From Actinoplanes xinjiangensis (GTDB taxonomy: Bacteria; Actinomycetota; Actinomycetes; Mycobacteriales; Micromonosporaceae), in contig NZ_QGGR01000032.1 of assembly GCF_003148685.1 (NCBI RefSeq), positions 46,093-110,092 on the forward strand: 64,000 bases of DNA, given 5' to 3'. A model generated the notes under the pieces. It was given only the letters and a program-made list of their open reading frames with translations, did no database searches and was not told where the DNA came from. Of this stretch, positions 1 through 8,514 are shown one piece after another (positions within the stretch are counted from its first letter, which is position 1; the number at the start of each line of letters is the position of its first letter). The position numbers and the translations under genes are program-made.

Positions 1-376
1 ACCGGCTCGGCGGCGTCCCCGGCGCCGAACGGTCGGCGGTGCAGTACGTCCTCGGTGACCAGGCGGCGGTTCTGGTATACAACCCGCTCGGCAACGCGAA
101 GAACGGTCCACGCCGGCTCACCCTCGCCGGACTGGAACCCGACGCGACCTACGAGGTGGCCCTGGGAGGATCCGCGACACCGGCCCCCGCCGGCTCACCG
201 ACGGATCCCGGTGGTACGGCAGCGTTCTCAGGTCCGTCGGCATCAGACCGGCGGCCTGGGAACCGATCGGCGCCGACTACCGCAGCGACCTCGTGGTGCT
301 CCACCGCGTCGCCGGTACCGTGACAACACCCTCCACATCACCTGACCGTCCGAAGGCCACTCCCCCGAGGCCTTGA
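1..376 (+). pseudogene. C-terminal fragment of a GH36-like alpha-galactosidase, frameshifted
   Basis: The window opens inside a gene. In the frame starting at base 3 the translation has the look of the C-terminal beta-sandwich of family 36 alpha-galactosidases (VQYVLGDQAAVLVYNP, then LAGLEPDATYEV). After about base 160 the similarity continues in another frame (RWYGSVLRSVGIRP, then GADYRSDLVVLHR) and stops at TGA 374-376. A one- or two-base shift around 156-182 is needed to join the halves, so the gene is broken here or there is a sequence error. Family assignment rests on the pattern of the last domain only; another glycosidase with a similar C-terminal domain is possible. Confidence 0.45.
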
Positions 377-544
377 CGTTCCTTTGTCATCGATAGCACT
401 CATCGACCACCGCCATCGTGTCGAAACTCGACCGAACGTTCCCCCGTTCCCCGTCGCGACGTTCTCCGGACGACCCGGCCCCGCAGCGATTTGCTCGCCC
501 CGCGATCCCGGCGGATCCCCTCCCGGAAGGCTGGTCCTCGGTGA

Positions 545-1060
545 AAACAGCCCACCGATTTCGACACCGCCCGGGGCACCCAGTTGCTTGCCGCCCTGGA
601 TTACCTCACCGGCAGCAGCGCGGTGCGTGACCGGGTCGACGCGAACCGGCTGGCCGTGCTGGGACACTCCATGGGAGGCGGCGGCGCCATCAGTGCCGCG
701 ATACGACGACCGTCGCTCAAGGCAGCCGTGCCGCTGGCACCGGCGTCCTTCTCGCAGAACCTCTCGGCCGTACGGGTGCCGACGCTGATGATCGGGGCGC
801 GTGACGACGGCACCATCACGCCGTCGTCGCTCAACAGCCTGTGGGCGAGCAAGCCGTCCACGACCAAGGGTGCCTACGTCGAACTGGCCGACGGCGGCCA
901 CGGCTTCCCGACGTGGGGGAATTCCCAGGTCACCCGGCGTGAGATCCCGTGGTTGAAGATTTTTCTCGACAATGACAGCCGCTATGCGCCGTTGCTGTGC
1001 CCGTCGCTCGCCGACACCACCGGCGTATCGCGGTACCTGAGCGAGGGCCCGTACGTCTGA
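545..1060 (+). pseudogene. 3' half of a cutinase / PET-hydrolase-like polyesterase
   Basis: The reading frame opens after an in-frame TGA at 542-544 and encodes the catalytic half of an actinobacterial cutinase-type alpha/beta hydrolase: the nucleophile elbow GHSMGGGG (about base 662), the acid region VPTLMIGARDD, the histidine region DGGHGFPTW, and a terminal stretch LKIFLDNDSRYAPLLCP. Family members are secreted enzymes of about 260-300 residues with a signal peptide and N-terminal strands; those are missing. A weak trace of the N-terminal half may lie at 453-520 in another frame, which would imply an internal deletion. The usual final CP[FY] cysteine, which closes a disulfide, is replaced by glycine (SEGPYV). 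I infer a decayed gene. The first ATG in the remaining frame is at 584, but a product starting there would lack the front of the fold. Confidence 0.65.
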
Positions 1061-1200
1061 GCTCGCGTCACCGGGCCGGTGCCCCGCCTGCGGCAGGCTA
1101 CGGTGATGGGCGGCGGTGGAGACGGCGTCGTGAAAGGCGATGTCGAGACTCACCATCTCGATTGACATCGAGACAATCACCGGCTGGAGGGTGGCGTGTC

Positions 1201-1875
1201 ATGAAGGTGTTCCAGATCGGTGCCGCCGGAGGCGTCGGACGGAGGCTCAGCCGTCTGCTCGCCGAGCGCGGTGATCAGATCAGCGGCATGCATCGCCGTC
1301 CCGACCAGGTCGACACCGTGCGAGGCTCCGGTGCGACGCCGCTGACCGGAGACCTCATCAACGATTCGGTGCAGGTCTTGGCCCAGAAGATCAGCGGCCA
1401 CGACGCCGTCGTCTTCTCAGCCGGCGCCCACGGCACCGGCATGGACCAGACGACCGCCATCGACGGCACCGGTGCGCGGAAAGCCGCCGATGCCGCGGTC
1501 CTGGCGGGAGTGCCGCGATTCGTACTCGTGTCCGTGTTTCCGGATGCGTTGCGTGACCAGGAACCCTCGGAGGCATTCGAGCACTACATGAAGACCAAGA
1601 AGACCGCCGACGTTCACCTGACCCGCTCCGGCCTGGACTGGATCATCGTGCGGCCTGGCACCCTGACCGACCGGCCGGGCACCGGCCAAGTAACCGCAGG
1701 GCCCGCCGTGGAGTACGGCGACGTGAGCCGGGACGACGTCGCGGCGTTCATCGACGCAGCCCTGCACGAGCCTGCGCTCAGTCGCGTCATCGTCGAACTC
1801 ACCTCCGGCGAGACGCCGGTCGCTGACGCCGTCGTGCAGCTCGCGAAGCCGGCAGACCGCCGAGGCGCCGAGTAG
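1201..1875 (+). CDS. NAD(P)-binding SDR-type epimerase/reductase
   Basis: Atypical short-chain dehydrogenase of 224 residues. The N-terminus carries the Rossmann dinucleotide-binding motif GAAGGVGRRL (about residues 7-16), followed by a central segment DAVVFSAGAHG and the region FVLVSVFPDA, then LDWIIVRPGTLTD. These are typical of the NmrA/SDR_a5 group that binds NAD(P) and acts on unknown small substrates or as a redox sensor. The start is ATG 1201, preceded by GGAGG at 1186-1190; the frame is open further upstream, but no better start is seen. It is a monocistronic unit followed by the convergent HxlR regulator. The substrate cannot be told from the sequence. Confidence 0.85.
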   Translation: MKVFQIGAAGGVGRRLSRLLAERGDQISGMHRRPDQVDTVRGSGATPLTGDLINDSVQVLAQKISGHDAVVFSAGAHGTGMDQTTAIDGTGARKAADAAVLAGVPRFVLVSVFPDALRDQEPSEAFEHYMKTKKTADVHLTRSGLDWIIVRPGTLTDRPGTGQVTAGPAVEYGDVSRDDVAAFIDAALHEPALSRVIVELTSGETPVADAVVQLAKPADRRGAE

Positions 1876-1938
1876 GCCTCCGGTGAGCCGCCCCTGCCGC
1901 GATGGCGGTACGCGAGGCGCGGGGCCGGACCTGGTTGA

Positions 1939-2358
1939 TCAGTGGATGTCGTGACCGGGATGCTCGGCGTCGTAGGCGTCGCGGGCGCCGGCGATGATCT
2001 CCCGGTGTGCCAGCGACCAGTCGGCCAGCGCCTTGACCAGGTGGGTGAGGCTTGCGCCGACCTCCGTGAGGCGGTAGTCGACCTGCGCCGGAACGGTCGG
2101 GTACACGGTGCGCCGCACCAGCCCGTCCCGCTCCAGCCTGCGCACCGTGAGCGTCAGCATCCGCTGGGAGATCCCCTGCACCGCACGCTCGATCTCCCGG
2201 AAGCGCCGCGGTCCCCCGGCGAGCTCCACGATCACCAGTACCGACCACTTGTCGCCCACCCGATCGAGCACGTCGCGGATCCCGCAGTCGGGGTGCTCCG
2301 GCTGCCCGCACGGTTCGAGCGCGGCGGGGCCGGTTACCCCGGTGTGCGTCACTGACAC
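1939..2358 (-). CDS. HxlR-family winged-helix regulator (QorR-like)
   Basis: A 139-residue DNA-binding protein of the HxlR/MarR-like family. The core (GIRDVLDRVGDKWSVLVI, then RRFREIERAVQGISQRML and LERDGLVRRTVYP) is the canonical HxlR winged helix. GTG at 2358 is chosen because GGAGG at 2366-2370 lies 7 bases upstream; a second GTG at 2352 is also possible. Two cysteines precede the domain (C17 and C25). In the QorR/YodB/HypR branch such cysteines sense quinones, diamide or other electrophiles by disulfide formation. It is divergent from a QorB-like quinone reductase gene 87 bases away, the classic arrangement of a redox sensor and its target. Direct control of that neighbour is inferred, not shown. 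Confidence 0.9.
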   Translation of the reverse strand: MSVTHTGVTGPAALEPCGQPEHPDCGIRDVLDRVGDKWSVLVIVELAGGPRRFREIERAVQGISQRMLTLTVRRLERDGLVRRTVYPTVPAQVDYRLTEVGASLTHLVKALADWSLAHREIIAGARDAYDAEHPGHDIH

Positions 2359-2445
2359 GAAACTGCCTCCTTGTGAGCCGGTGGTGGCCGGATCAGGATC
2401 TCTCACGCGGCAACCGCAGAGAACCCTTGCAGGAGGTATCCCACC
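2359..2445. promoter_or_regulatory. Divergent promoter/operator region of the HxlR-QorB pair
   Basis: These 87 bases separate two divergent genes and must hold both promoters, including the likely HxlR operator. Both ribosome binding sites are visible: GGAGG for the regulator at 2366-2370 and AGGAGG for the reductase at 2431-2436. A loose pair TGTGAG (about 2372) and CTCACG (about 2402) could be operator half-sites, but the symmetry is imperfect. Confidence 0.5.
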
Positions 2446-3270
2446 GTGATCCTGGTGACCGGCGCGAACGGACAGCTCGCCACCCTCATCCTGGCCCAGC
2501 TCGACGCCCGGGGTGTGCCGGCGATCGGGGGCAGCCGCAACCCCACGGGCGACCAGCGCCCTCTCGACTTCGACGACCCGGGCGGCCTCGACCTCACCGA
2601 CGTCACGATCCTGCTCCTGGTCTCCGCCGGCTACGCCGAGGACGACCGGGTGGTGGCCCGCCACCGGGCGGTCCTGGACGCGGCGGTACGCGACGGTGTG
2701 CGCCACGTCGTCTACACCAGCGTGACCACCGCGGGCGACCACCTGGCGTTCGCACCGGCGCATCGCGCCACCGAGCGGATGATCCGGCACAGCGGCCTGG
2801 CGTGGACACTGCTGCGCAACGGCCTGTACGCCGAACTCTTCGGCGCCCTGCTGACGTGGACGCCCGACGGCCTGGAATCACCCTTCGGCGACGGCATGCT
2901 GGCCGCGGTGTCGCGGGCCGACCTGGCCGCCGCGGCGGCAGTGGTGGCGAGTGCACCCGCGGCTCACGCGGGCCGGACCTATGACCTGGTGGGCGAACCC
3001 ATCAGCGCTACCGCCGTGGCCGCGCACCTCGGAGTCGATCACCGCACGATCGGCCTGGGCGAGTACCGCACCCGGCTGCTCAGCGACGGCGGCCTGCTTC
3101 CGTTCCAGCCACCGATGCTCGCCTCGATCGCCACCGGCATCCGGCACGGCTTCCTCGGCGGCACCGGGCCCGACCTCGAGCAGCTGCTGCGACGCGCGCC
3201 GTCGAACGCCGTGACCATCGCGGCCACGACGATCGACGCCCTGCGCCCCGCGAGGACCGGGCCGGTGTGA
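2446..3270 (+). CDS. NmrA-family NAD(P)H:quinone reductase, QorB-like
   Basis: A 274-residue atypical SDR. It starts at GTG 2446, with AGGAGG at 2431-2436. The N-terminal Rossmann motif is VTGANGQLATLIL (residues 4-16), followed by the shortened SRNP and LDFDDPGGL region and HVVYTSVTTAGD, the layout of QorB (YtfG)-type NADPH:quinone oxidoreductases and their actinobacterial relatives. These reduce quinones or related electrophiles in the cytoplasm. The divergent HxlR gene supports a role in quinone/electrophile response. It ends 6 bases before the convergent acylase gene, so the two share a terminator region. The family call is firm; the actual substrate is not known. Confidence 0.88.
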   Translation: MILVTGANGQLATLILAQLDARGVPAIGGSRNPTGDQRPLDFDDPGGLDLTDVTILLLVSAGYAEDDRVVARHRAVLDAAVRDGVRHVVYTSVTTAGDHLAFAPAHRATERMIRHSGLAWTLLRNGLYAELFGALLTWTPDGLESPFGDGMLAAVSRADLAAAAAVVASAPAAHAGRTYDLVGEPISATAVAAHLGVDHRTIGLGEYRTRLLSDGGLLPFQPPMLASIATGIRHGFLGGTGPDLEQLLRRAPSNAVTIAATTIDALRPARTGPV

Positions 3271-3276
3271 CGTGGG

Positions 3277-5640
3277 TCAGCGTCCCCGCTGCACCACCCG
3301 GTAGGTCCGCAGGTTCGGGTCGGCCGCGATCTGCGCCTCGGTGTACTTGATGGTGTCCCAGCCTTTGCGTGAGTAGAGCCGGGTCTGGTCGGCGTACCAG
3401 GGTGAGTTCGGGTTCGTCGACTGCGAATAGGTCAGGATCTGCCGTCCCGACGGGCCGTTCCGGCCGAGTTCGACGGCCATCACGAACGACGTTCCGTGTA
3501 CGACCTGCGGGTACCCGACGCCCGGCACGAGCGGATTGGTGATCACGTTGAAGACGCCGGCCTCACCACGGCCACCGTGGATGGGGATGCGTCGTTCGCC
3601 ACGGCTGTCGGTGTGGATGTCACCCAGCTGCGCATCCAGCGGGATGCCGGCGAGCCGTTGCACGGCGTCGGCGAGCGCCACCCGTACCCGTGGATCTGTG
3701 GTGTTGAGACGGCGCGGGGTGCGCACCGGGTCGGTGGCATCGAAGGTGTCGGCGAACCGGATGCCGCCCGCGAGGGCGAACTCGGTGAACAGGTGCGCGC
3801 CCCGGCTGTCCAGGTCGACACGCAGGTCGAAGCGGGACAGCGCCTCGCAGGCCGCGGTCAGTTCGACGGTCGCGCCGTTGGAGGCGGTCGCGGTCGGCTG
3901 CCGGCGGCAGAGCGCGACCAGGTCGTCGCGGACCAGGTCGGCGCCGTGCACCCGGTTGCCGAACATGACGTGCCAGAGCCGGGCGACGGTGAAACCCTTG
4001 CCGGGCAGGCCGTCCGTGCCGGCGAGGCGCTGCTGGATCTGGTCGAGCCCTAGCCGGGTGCGCAGGCTGCGCTGGGTGCGTTCGGTGCCGAGGATCCGCG
4101 GGAAACCCTCCAGCGGCGCGGCCGGGCTGGCCAGCCAGTGACTGTCGTTGGAGTTGGTGACGTAGTCGTCGCGGAAGCGCACCGGCAGGTTGGCCGGGCC
4201 GAGAATGCCCGGGACCGCCGCGTCGGGGTCGGCGCCGAGCCCGCAGTCCGACCGGGAGCCGTCCAGGACCGCCTGGCCGCTGGAGGCGTAGAGCGGCTGG
4301 AACGGCGCCGGGATGCAGGCGGCCGCGAGCGTGTCGGTCACCCGGGGAACGACCGAATGATCGCCGTAGAGTGCCTCGCCGCGCGCGTCGGCCGCGATCA
4401 CGTTGACCCAGGGAAGGAACTGGTACCGGTCGAGGACCGCCTTGAGCGCCCGGACGTCCTTGGCCTGGCCCATCCGCAACCACCCGTCGAAGGCGCGGTT
4501 GTTGCCCGCGTTGACGTCGGTGATGGCGTACGCGGTGGCCGGCGTCCAGTCGAAGGTGCCCGGCACCACGGCCACCGGGCCGTAGCGGGTGTCGTGGAAA
4601 GTGCGGCTGACCGCACCGCTGCCGGTCTGCACCGTGACCGTGCGGGTACGCATCCTCTCGGGCCGGCCGTCGACGTAGTAGGAGGTGGGATCCCCCGGCA
4701 CCAGACTCAGGCGGTGCCACACGAACCGGCGCGCGGTGGAGACGGTGTGGCTCCAGGCGACGGTGCGGTTGTGCCCGATCTCGACGATCGGGTCGCCGAT
4801 CAGCGCCGCGCCCTCGACGTCGTAGCGGCCGGGCACCTTGAGGTGCATCCGGTAGAAGCGTTCGGCGCCCTGCCAGGGGAAGTGCGGGTTGGCCAGCACC
4901 ATCCCGTTGCCGTTCGTGGTGGCCTGCGCGCCGAGGCCGTAGGCGTTGCTGCCGATGCCGGCGCCCGCCCCGTCGAGAGCGGCGACGATCGCGGCGGCGT
5001 CGGGAGTCTCCGGGGCTTCGGCGGGCCCGGCGGCCGTCGGTGGTGTTGCGGCGACGATGCCGTCGAGCAGCGCCCGGGAGCCGGCCCGGACCATGCTGTC
5101 CCACGACGTACGCCAGAAATCGATCTCGGAGATCGGGCGCACCCAGGCCTTGCCGCGGCATGCCGGGTCGGTCAGGCGTTGCACGCCGGTGCGGCGCAGG
5201 AAGTGGTTGTAACCGGCGACGAACCCGCGGATCTGGTCACGGACGTCGTCGGACGGTGCCCGCACACCGTCGCGGGGGCCCTCGAGCAGCCGCTCGGCGA
5301 CGCGGTCGCCGATCGCCTTGCGGTAGAAGAGGTCGCTGCGCACGTTGGCGTCGTCCGGCCCGGCCGCACCGAACCACCGCGACCGTTCACCGTTGGCCGT
5401 CACCACACTCTCGGCGATGACGCAGATGTTGTCCTCGGCCTGCGCGTAGCCGACGCCGAAACCGAGGTTGCCGAAGTCGTCGGCGGTGATGTGCGGGACG
5501 CCGTAGGAGGCCCGGCGGATCAGGGCCGCATAGCCGCCGTCACGCTGCATGCCGGAAGCCGGTGACGGTACGGCCGCGCTCGCCACGACCACGGTGAAGG
5601 CGACGGCTGCTGCTTTCAGGCGCACGGACAAGGACGTCAC
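3277..5640 (-). CDS. aac: Aculeacin A / echinocandin B acylase (penicillin-acylase family)
   Basis: A secreted N-terminal-nucleophile hydrolase of 787 residues that removes fatty-acyl side chains from cyclic lipopeptides; relatives also act on acyl-homoserine lactones and some beta-lactams. The N-terminus is a signal peptide (positive start, hydrophobic core to about residue 25, PSPASG). A short alpha chain follows. The autoprocessing site is GAGAGIG-S231-NAYGLG, making Ser231 the new N-terminal nucleophile of the beta chain (about 557 residues). From memory the sequence is nearly identical in length and content to A. utahensis AAC. The start is GTG 5640, with a GGGGGAG purine run about 10 bases upstream. 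It is monocistronic. The physiological role in the producer is not established; quorum quenching or self-modification of lipopeptides are options. Confidence 0.95.
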   Translation of the reverse strand: MTSLSVRLKAAAVAFTVVVASAAVPSPASGMQRDGGYAALIRRASYGVPHITADDFGNLGFGVGYAQAEDNICVIAESVVTANGERSRWFGAAGPDDANVRSDLFYRKAIGDRVAERLLEGPRDGVRAPSDDVRDQIRGFVAGYNHFLRRTGVQRLTDPACRGKAWVRPISEIDFWRTSWDSMVRAGSRALLDGIVAATPPTAAGPAEAPETPDAAAIVAALDGAGAGIGSNAYGLGAQATTNGNGMVLANPHFPWQGAERFYRMHLKVPGRYDVEGAALIGDPIVEIGHNRTVAWSHTVSTARRFVWHRLSLVPGDPTSYYVDGRPERMRTRTVTVQTGSGAVSRTFHDTRYGPVAVVPGTFDWTPATAYAITDVNAGNNRAFDGWLRMGQAKDVRALKAVLDRYQFLPWVNVIAADARGEALYGDHSVVPRVTDTLAAACIPAPFQPLYASSGQAVLDGSRSDCGLGADPDAAVPGILGPANLPVRFRDDYVTNSNDSHWLASPAAPLEGFPRILGTERTQRSLRTRLGLDQIQQRLAGTDGLPGKGFTVARLWHVMFGNRVHGADLVRDDLVALCRRQPTATASNGATVELTAACEALSRFDLRVDLDSRGAHLFTEFALAGGIRFADTFDATDPVRTPRRLNTTDPRVRVALADAVQRLAGIPLDAQLGDIHTDSRGERRIPIHGGRGEAGVFNVITNPLVPGVGYPQVVHGTSFVMAVELGRNGPSGRQILTYSQSTNPNSPWYADQTRLYSRKGWDTIKYTEAQIAADPNLRTYRVVQRGR

Positions 5641-5848
5641 GGCGGCATCTCCCCCTCGATGCGATGCCCGGCGGTTCCCTCGCGACGGTGGGAAGGCACC
5701 GGCTGATGCCGCGGCCCGTCCCGCCCGTCACCGCCGAGCTTCCGGCTGTTTCGCCGGCGACTTGCTCTGCCGCCCACATACTCTCATCGTCGGCAGGACT
5801 GTTGAAGCAACCAAGCTCATCAATTCCATCGCGTCGCAGGCTTGCCGG

Positions 5849-7135
5849 TCAACTGGCGTAGAGCAGCAGCAATCCGGCAGTCGTGTAGGTCAGCATGAGC
5901 ATCAGCAAGGGGATCTGCCCGGCCACCACCCTCTCCGGTCCGAACACGCGCAGCGCGCGGTCGTGGGCGAGTACGGTGCCGAACAGGTGGCCGATGATGA
6001 TGACGCTGATCTGCAGCATCGCCACCCCCGCCGGAGTGATCAGGCCGGTACGCACCGGCCAGTCGGCGGTGCCGAGCCAGTCGGCGCCGGTGCCCAGCGG
6101 ATCGGAGGCGAGCACCACCGTCCGCTGGCCTTCCAGGATCAGCAGCGAGTAGTAGTGGGCGACGAGATAGCCGACCGCGATCGGCACGATGGAATGCGCC
6201 AGCGGTCCGGGGCCGGCGCGCCGTGTCGCTGCCAGATAGGCCGCCGCCACCGCGGCGATGACCACGATCAGACCCACGGTTGCCGTCACGACGGCGGGCA
6301 GACCGTTCTCCTGCACGAACCGCAGCCAGAACGGCGCATTCGACAGGCTGTCGAACATGGTGGAACCGAGGAGCACCACCACGACGGCCACCAGGCCCGG
6401 CGACGTCGGCAGCGACCCCATCCCGTCCAGGGGATTACGCCACACCAGCACACCGTCGGCACGGCGCCCGATCACCGCCAGCCGGCCGATCAGCGTGCTG
6501 TACACCTCGAACGGGTCGCCACGCTCGAACCAGCCGGCCCCGAACACCACCGACCCGGCCGCCATCGCCAGCACGTACGTCGCCAGCCAGGCTGTCAGGA
6601 CCGGCAACGTGGCCCGCTGCGGTGCGACCAGCTCCAGCCATACGAACGCGAACAGCCCCACGGCGGCGGGCCAGTACCCCATTCCCGGCGGGATGGGCCG
6701 CAGCCCCACCTGCGGGTCGCGGCGCACCGCTGCGACGGCGAGACGATGCACGGTACGCAGCGGATTGACCGCCCGCCACACCGGGCCGAACAGCAGCGAA
6801 GCCACCACGAGCCCCACCCACAGCAGCACGTACACCGCGCCGGCGCTGGGATTGTCGGCGGTGTCCGGCCCGAACAGCAGCCCTACGCCGAAGTAGACCG
6901 CCGCGAGCAGGCCCACCAGCCGCAACGTCCACCGGAACGCCGGCGCGTCGACCACACGTTGCAGCGCAGGCGCCGGCCGTCCGGCCGTGCCGTCGGAGTC
7001 CAGACGCGACTGCCTCCACCGGGCGCTCAGGGCCAGGAAGGAGATCGACAGGGTGAGGCCGGCTCCGACGACGAGTTCGGTCAGCGAGAGCGGCAGGTCC
7101 TGTCGCCCACCGACACCGTGCGCCAGGATGATCAT
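5849..7135 (-). CDS. Polytopic membrane protein of unknown function in a copper-type cluster
   Basis: About 428 residues with roughly ten hydrophobic segments, including TELVVGAGLTLSISFLAL near the start and IPLLMLMLTYTTAGLLLLY at the end. The start LAHGVGGRQDLPL is a recurring N-terminal signature in actinobacterial membrane proteins found with cupredoxin-like proteins; I do not know a proven function. ATG 7135 is used; an in-frame GTG at 7147 lies just after the stop of the upstream lipoprotein gene (7158) and could be the true coupled start, since neither has a strong ribosome site. It is transcribed with that lipoprotein gene and divergent from copC, so a role in copper or redox handling at the membrane is inferred. 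Confidence 0.8.
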   Translation of the reverse strand: MIILAHGVGGRQDLPLSLTELVVGAGLTLSISFLALSARWRQSRLDSDGTAGRPAPALQRVVDAPAFRWTLRLVGLLAAVYFGVGLLFGPDTADNPSAGAVYVLLWVGLVVASLLFGPVWRAVNPLRTVHRLAVAAVRRDPQVGLRPIPPGMGYWPAAVGLFAFVWLELVAPQRATLPVLTAWLATYVLAMAAGSVVFGAGWFERGDPFEVYSTLIGRLAVIGRRADGVLVWRNPLDGMGSLPTSPGLVAVVVVLLGSTMFDSLSNAPFWLRFVQENGLPAVVTATVGLIVVIAAVAAAYLAATRRAGPGPLAHSIVPIAVGYLVAHYYSLLILEGQRTVVLASDPLGTGADWLGTADWPVRTGLITPAGVAMLQISVIIIGHLFGTVLAHDRALRVFGPERVVAGQIPLLMLMLTYTTAGLLLLYAS

Positions 7136-7157
7136 GGAAGGGAGCACTGCCGCCCGC

Positions 7158-7565
7158 TCAGCGGACTTCGAGCTGGAACAGCACCAGGTGCGCCGAGTGG
7201 GTCTCGACATCGAACAGCCCACTGCGGTCGGTGCGCAGATCCAACGACGCGGGCACGCCGGCGGCGAGGGCGAGCATGCGGTCGTAGCCGTGGACGTGCA
7301 GGCTGTCGTCGACGTCCGAGGTGATGGTGATCCGTACCAGCGCGCCGTTGGCCACCTCGATCCGGCTGGTCGGGGGCGTCACCTCGCCTTCGGCGACCAC
7401 CACGGCGATGTGCCGGTCCGGCCCGTTCGAGGGCGAGCCGGTGCCGGCCGGCGGCGGCGGTGCGTCCCGGCTGCACCCACTGACCGTCGGCACCATGCCC
7501 GCGACGACAACCGCGCCCACGAGTGCGAGCCGAACGAATGCCTGGCGATGCGGCGACGAGGTCAC
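7158..7565 (-). CDS. Cupredoxin-like lipoprotein
   Basis: A 135-residue protein with a lipoprotein signal: hydrophobic segment LALVGAVVVAGMVP and lipobox VSGC, lipid-modified Cys31. The mature part is a small beta-sandwich of cupredoxin type: RIEVANGALVRITITSD, LHVHGYD, and FDVETHSAHLVLFQLEV. The HVHGYD and ETH histidines resemble metal-binding positions, but the full type-1 copper set (Cys, two His, Met) is not obvious. GTG 7565 is chosen, with GGAG 9 bases upstream. Next to a membrane protein and a divergent CopC it is probably a cell-surface metal or redox protein. Confidence 0.82.
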   Translation of the reverse strand: MTSSPHRQAFVRLALVGAVVVAGMVPTVSGCSRDAPPPPAGTGSPSNGPDRHIAVVVAEGEVTPPTSRIEVANGALVRITITSDVDDSLHVHGYDRMLALAAGVPASLDLRTDRSGLFDVETHSAHLVLFQLEVR

Positions 7566-7628
7566 GAGGGCTCCGCGTGTCAGAGACGGCTGAACACCAA
7601 CAGGTTGTCCCGCCGCAACGTAACCGCC

Positions 7629-8366
7629 ATGATGACCTTCATGCAATCCATGCCGGTCACTGTCCGCCGGTGGTCGGCCCGCGCCGTGGTGCTTCTGCTC
7701 CTCGTCCTCGCCGGGCTGGCATTTCCTGCCGCGCCGGCTCATGCCCACGGTCAGCTCGCCCTGTCGCGCCCGCTGAGCAACACGATCGTCAACGACCCCC
7801 TCGAACGGGTCGAGCTCTACTTCACCGAACAGCCGGCGTCGTTCGCGCATTTCACCGTGACCGGCCCGACCGGCCGCATCGACAACGGCTGGTCGACCGG
7901 TGAGCCGATCCGCCTGGACAAGCCGGTCCAGGAGTATTTCCTCGTCGACGGTAAGTGGACGCCACGTGCCTACCACGTCGGCTACCCGGCGATCGTGCCC
8001 ATCGCCCACTGGCCCGCCGCGGGGCCGTATCTCGTCGAATACATGTCCGTCGCCTCCGACGGCGACGCGGTACGCGGGAGCGTGAAGTTCGAGTACAACG
8101 GGCCGACGACAGCCGCTCCCCCGGGCTGGTCGCCACCGACCAACACCCCACCGCAGGCTCTGCTCGATCAGATCGGCAACGGACACGGCGGCGGCGACAC
8201 CGGCCGCACTCAGCAGAGCAGCCCTGCTGCGGGCGACACCGTCGCCGCCCCTCCGGTCACGGCACCCTCCGACGGCAGCGGCAGCCTGACGACCTGGCTG
8301 ATCCCCGGCGCGCTGGTCGCCGCCACCGTCCTCATCCTGCTGCACGCCTCCCGCAAGCGCCGCTGA
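7629..8366 (+). CDS. CopC-domain copper-binding protein, membrane anchored
   Basis: A 245-residue exported protein. A long basic N-terminal region and hydrophobic core (AVVLLLLVLAGLAFPAAPA) precede AHAHGQL; the histidine right after the predicted cleavage site is a Cu(II) ligand in CopC proteins. The CopC/DUF2271-like beta-barrel follows to about residue 155 (SRPLSNTIVNDPLERVELYF, VRGSVKFEY). A Pro/Gly/Thr linker and a C-terminal membrane helix (LIPGALVAATVLILL) with basic tail anchor it outside the membrane. Starts at 7629, 7632 and 7641 are all in frame; no good ribosome site distinguishes them. CopC supplies or sequesters copper in the envelope; no copD is seen beside it. Confidence 0.85.
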   Translation: MMTFMQSMPVTVRRWSARAVVLLLLVLAGLAFPAAPAHAHGQLALSRPLSNTIVNDPLERVELYFTEQPASFAHFTVTGPTGRIDNGWSTGEPIRLDKPVQEYFLVDGKWTPRAYHVGYPAIVPIAHWPAAGPYLVEYMSVASDGDAVRGSVKFEYNGPTTAAPPGWSPPTNTPPQALLDQIGNGHGGGDTGRTQQSSPAAGDTVAAPPVTAPSDGSGSLTTWLIPGALVAATVLILLHASRKRR

Positions 8367-8514
8367 GAAGCGGCGGCGCCACCGCCTGCGGATGCGGCTG
8401 CTGACCATCATGGTGGTACGGCACCCGTCATCGTCGCGTCGTGGCACCCGGCTGGACAAGACTGTAAAGCTACTTAATAATTAGGCCTCCGTCGATCCCT
8501 GCGGAGGTTCCCCC

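Noticed and set aside
1939..2790. A 283-codon extension of the HxlR gene through the divergent reductase gene
   Set aside because: The part beyond 2358 is antisense to the reductase, while GTG 2358 has a good ribosome site and gives the family length.
8461..8514. A CebR-type cellulose operator ahead of the cellulase
   Set aside because: No 14-base TGGGAGCGCTCCCA-like palindrome is present; only an AT-rich patch is seen.
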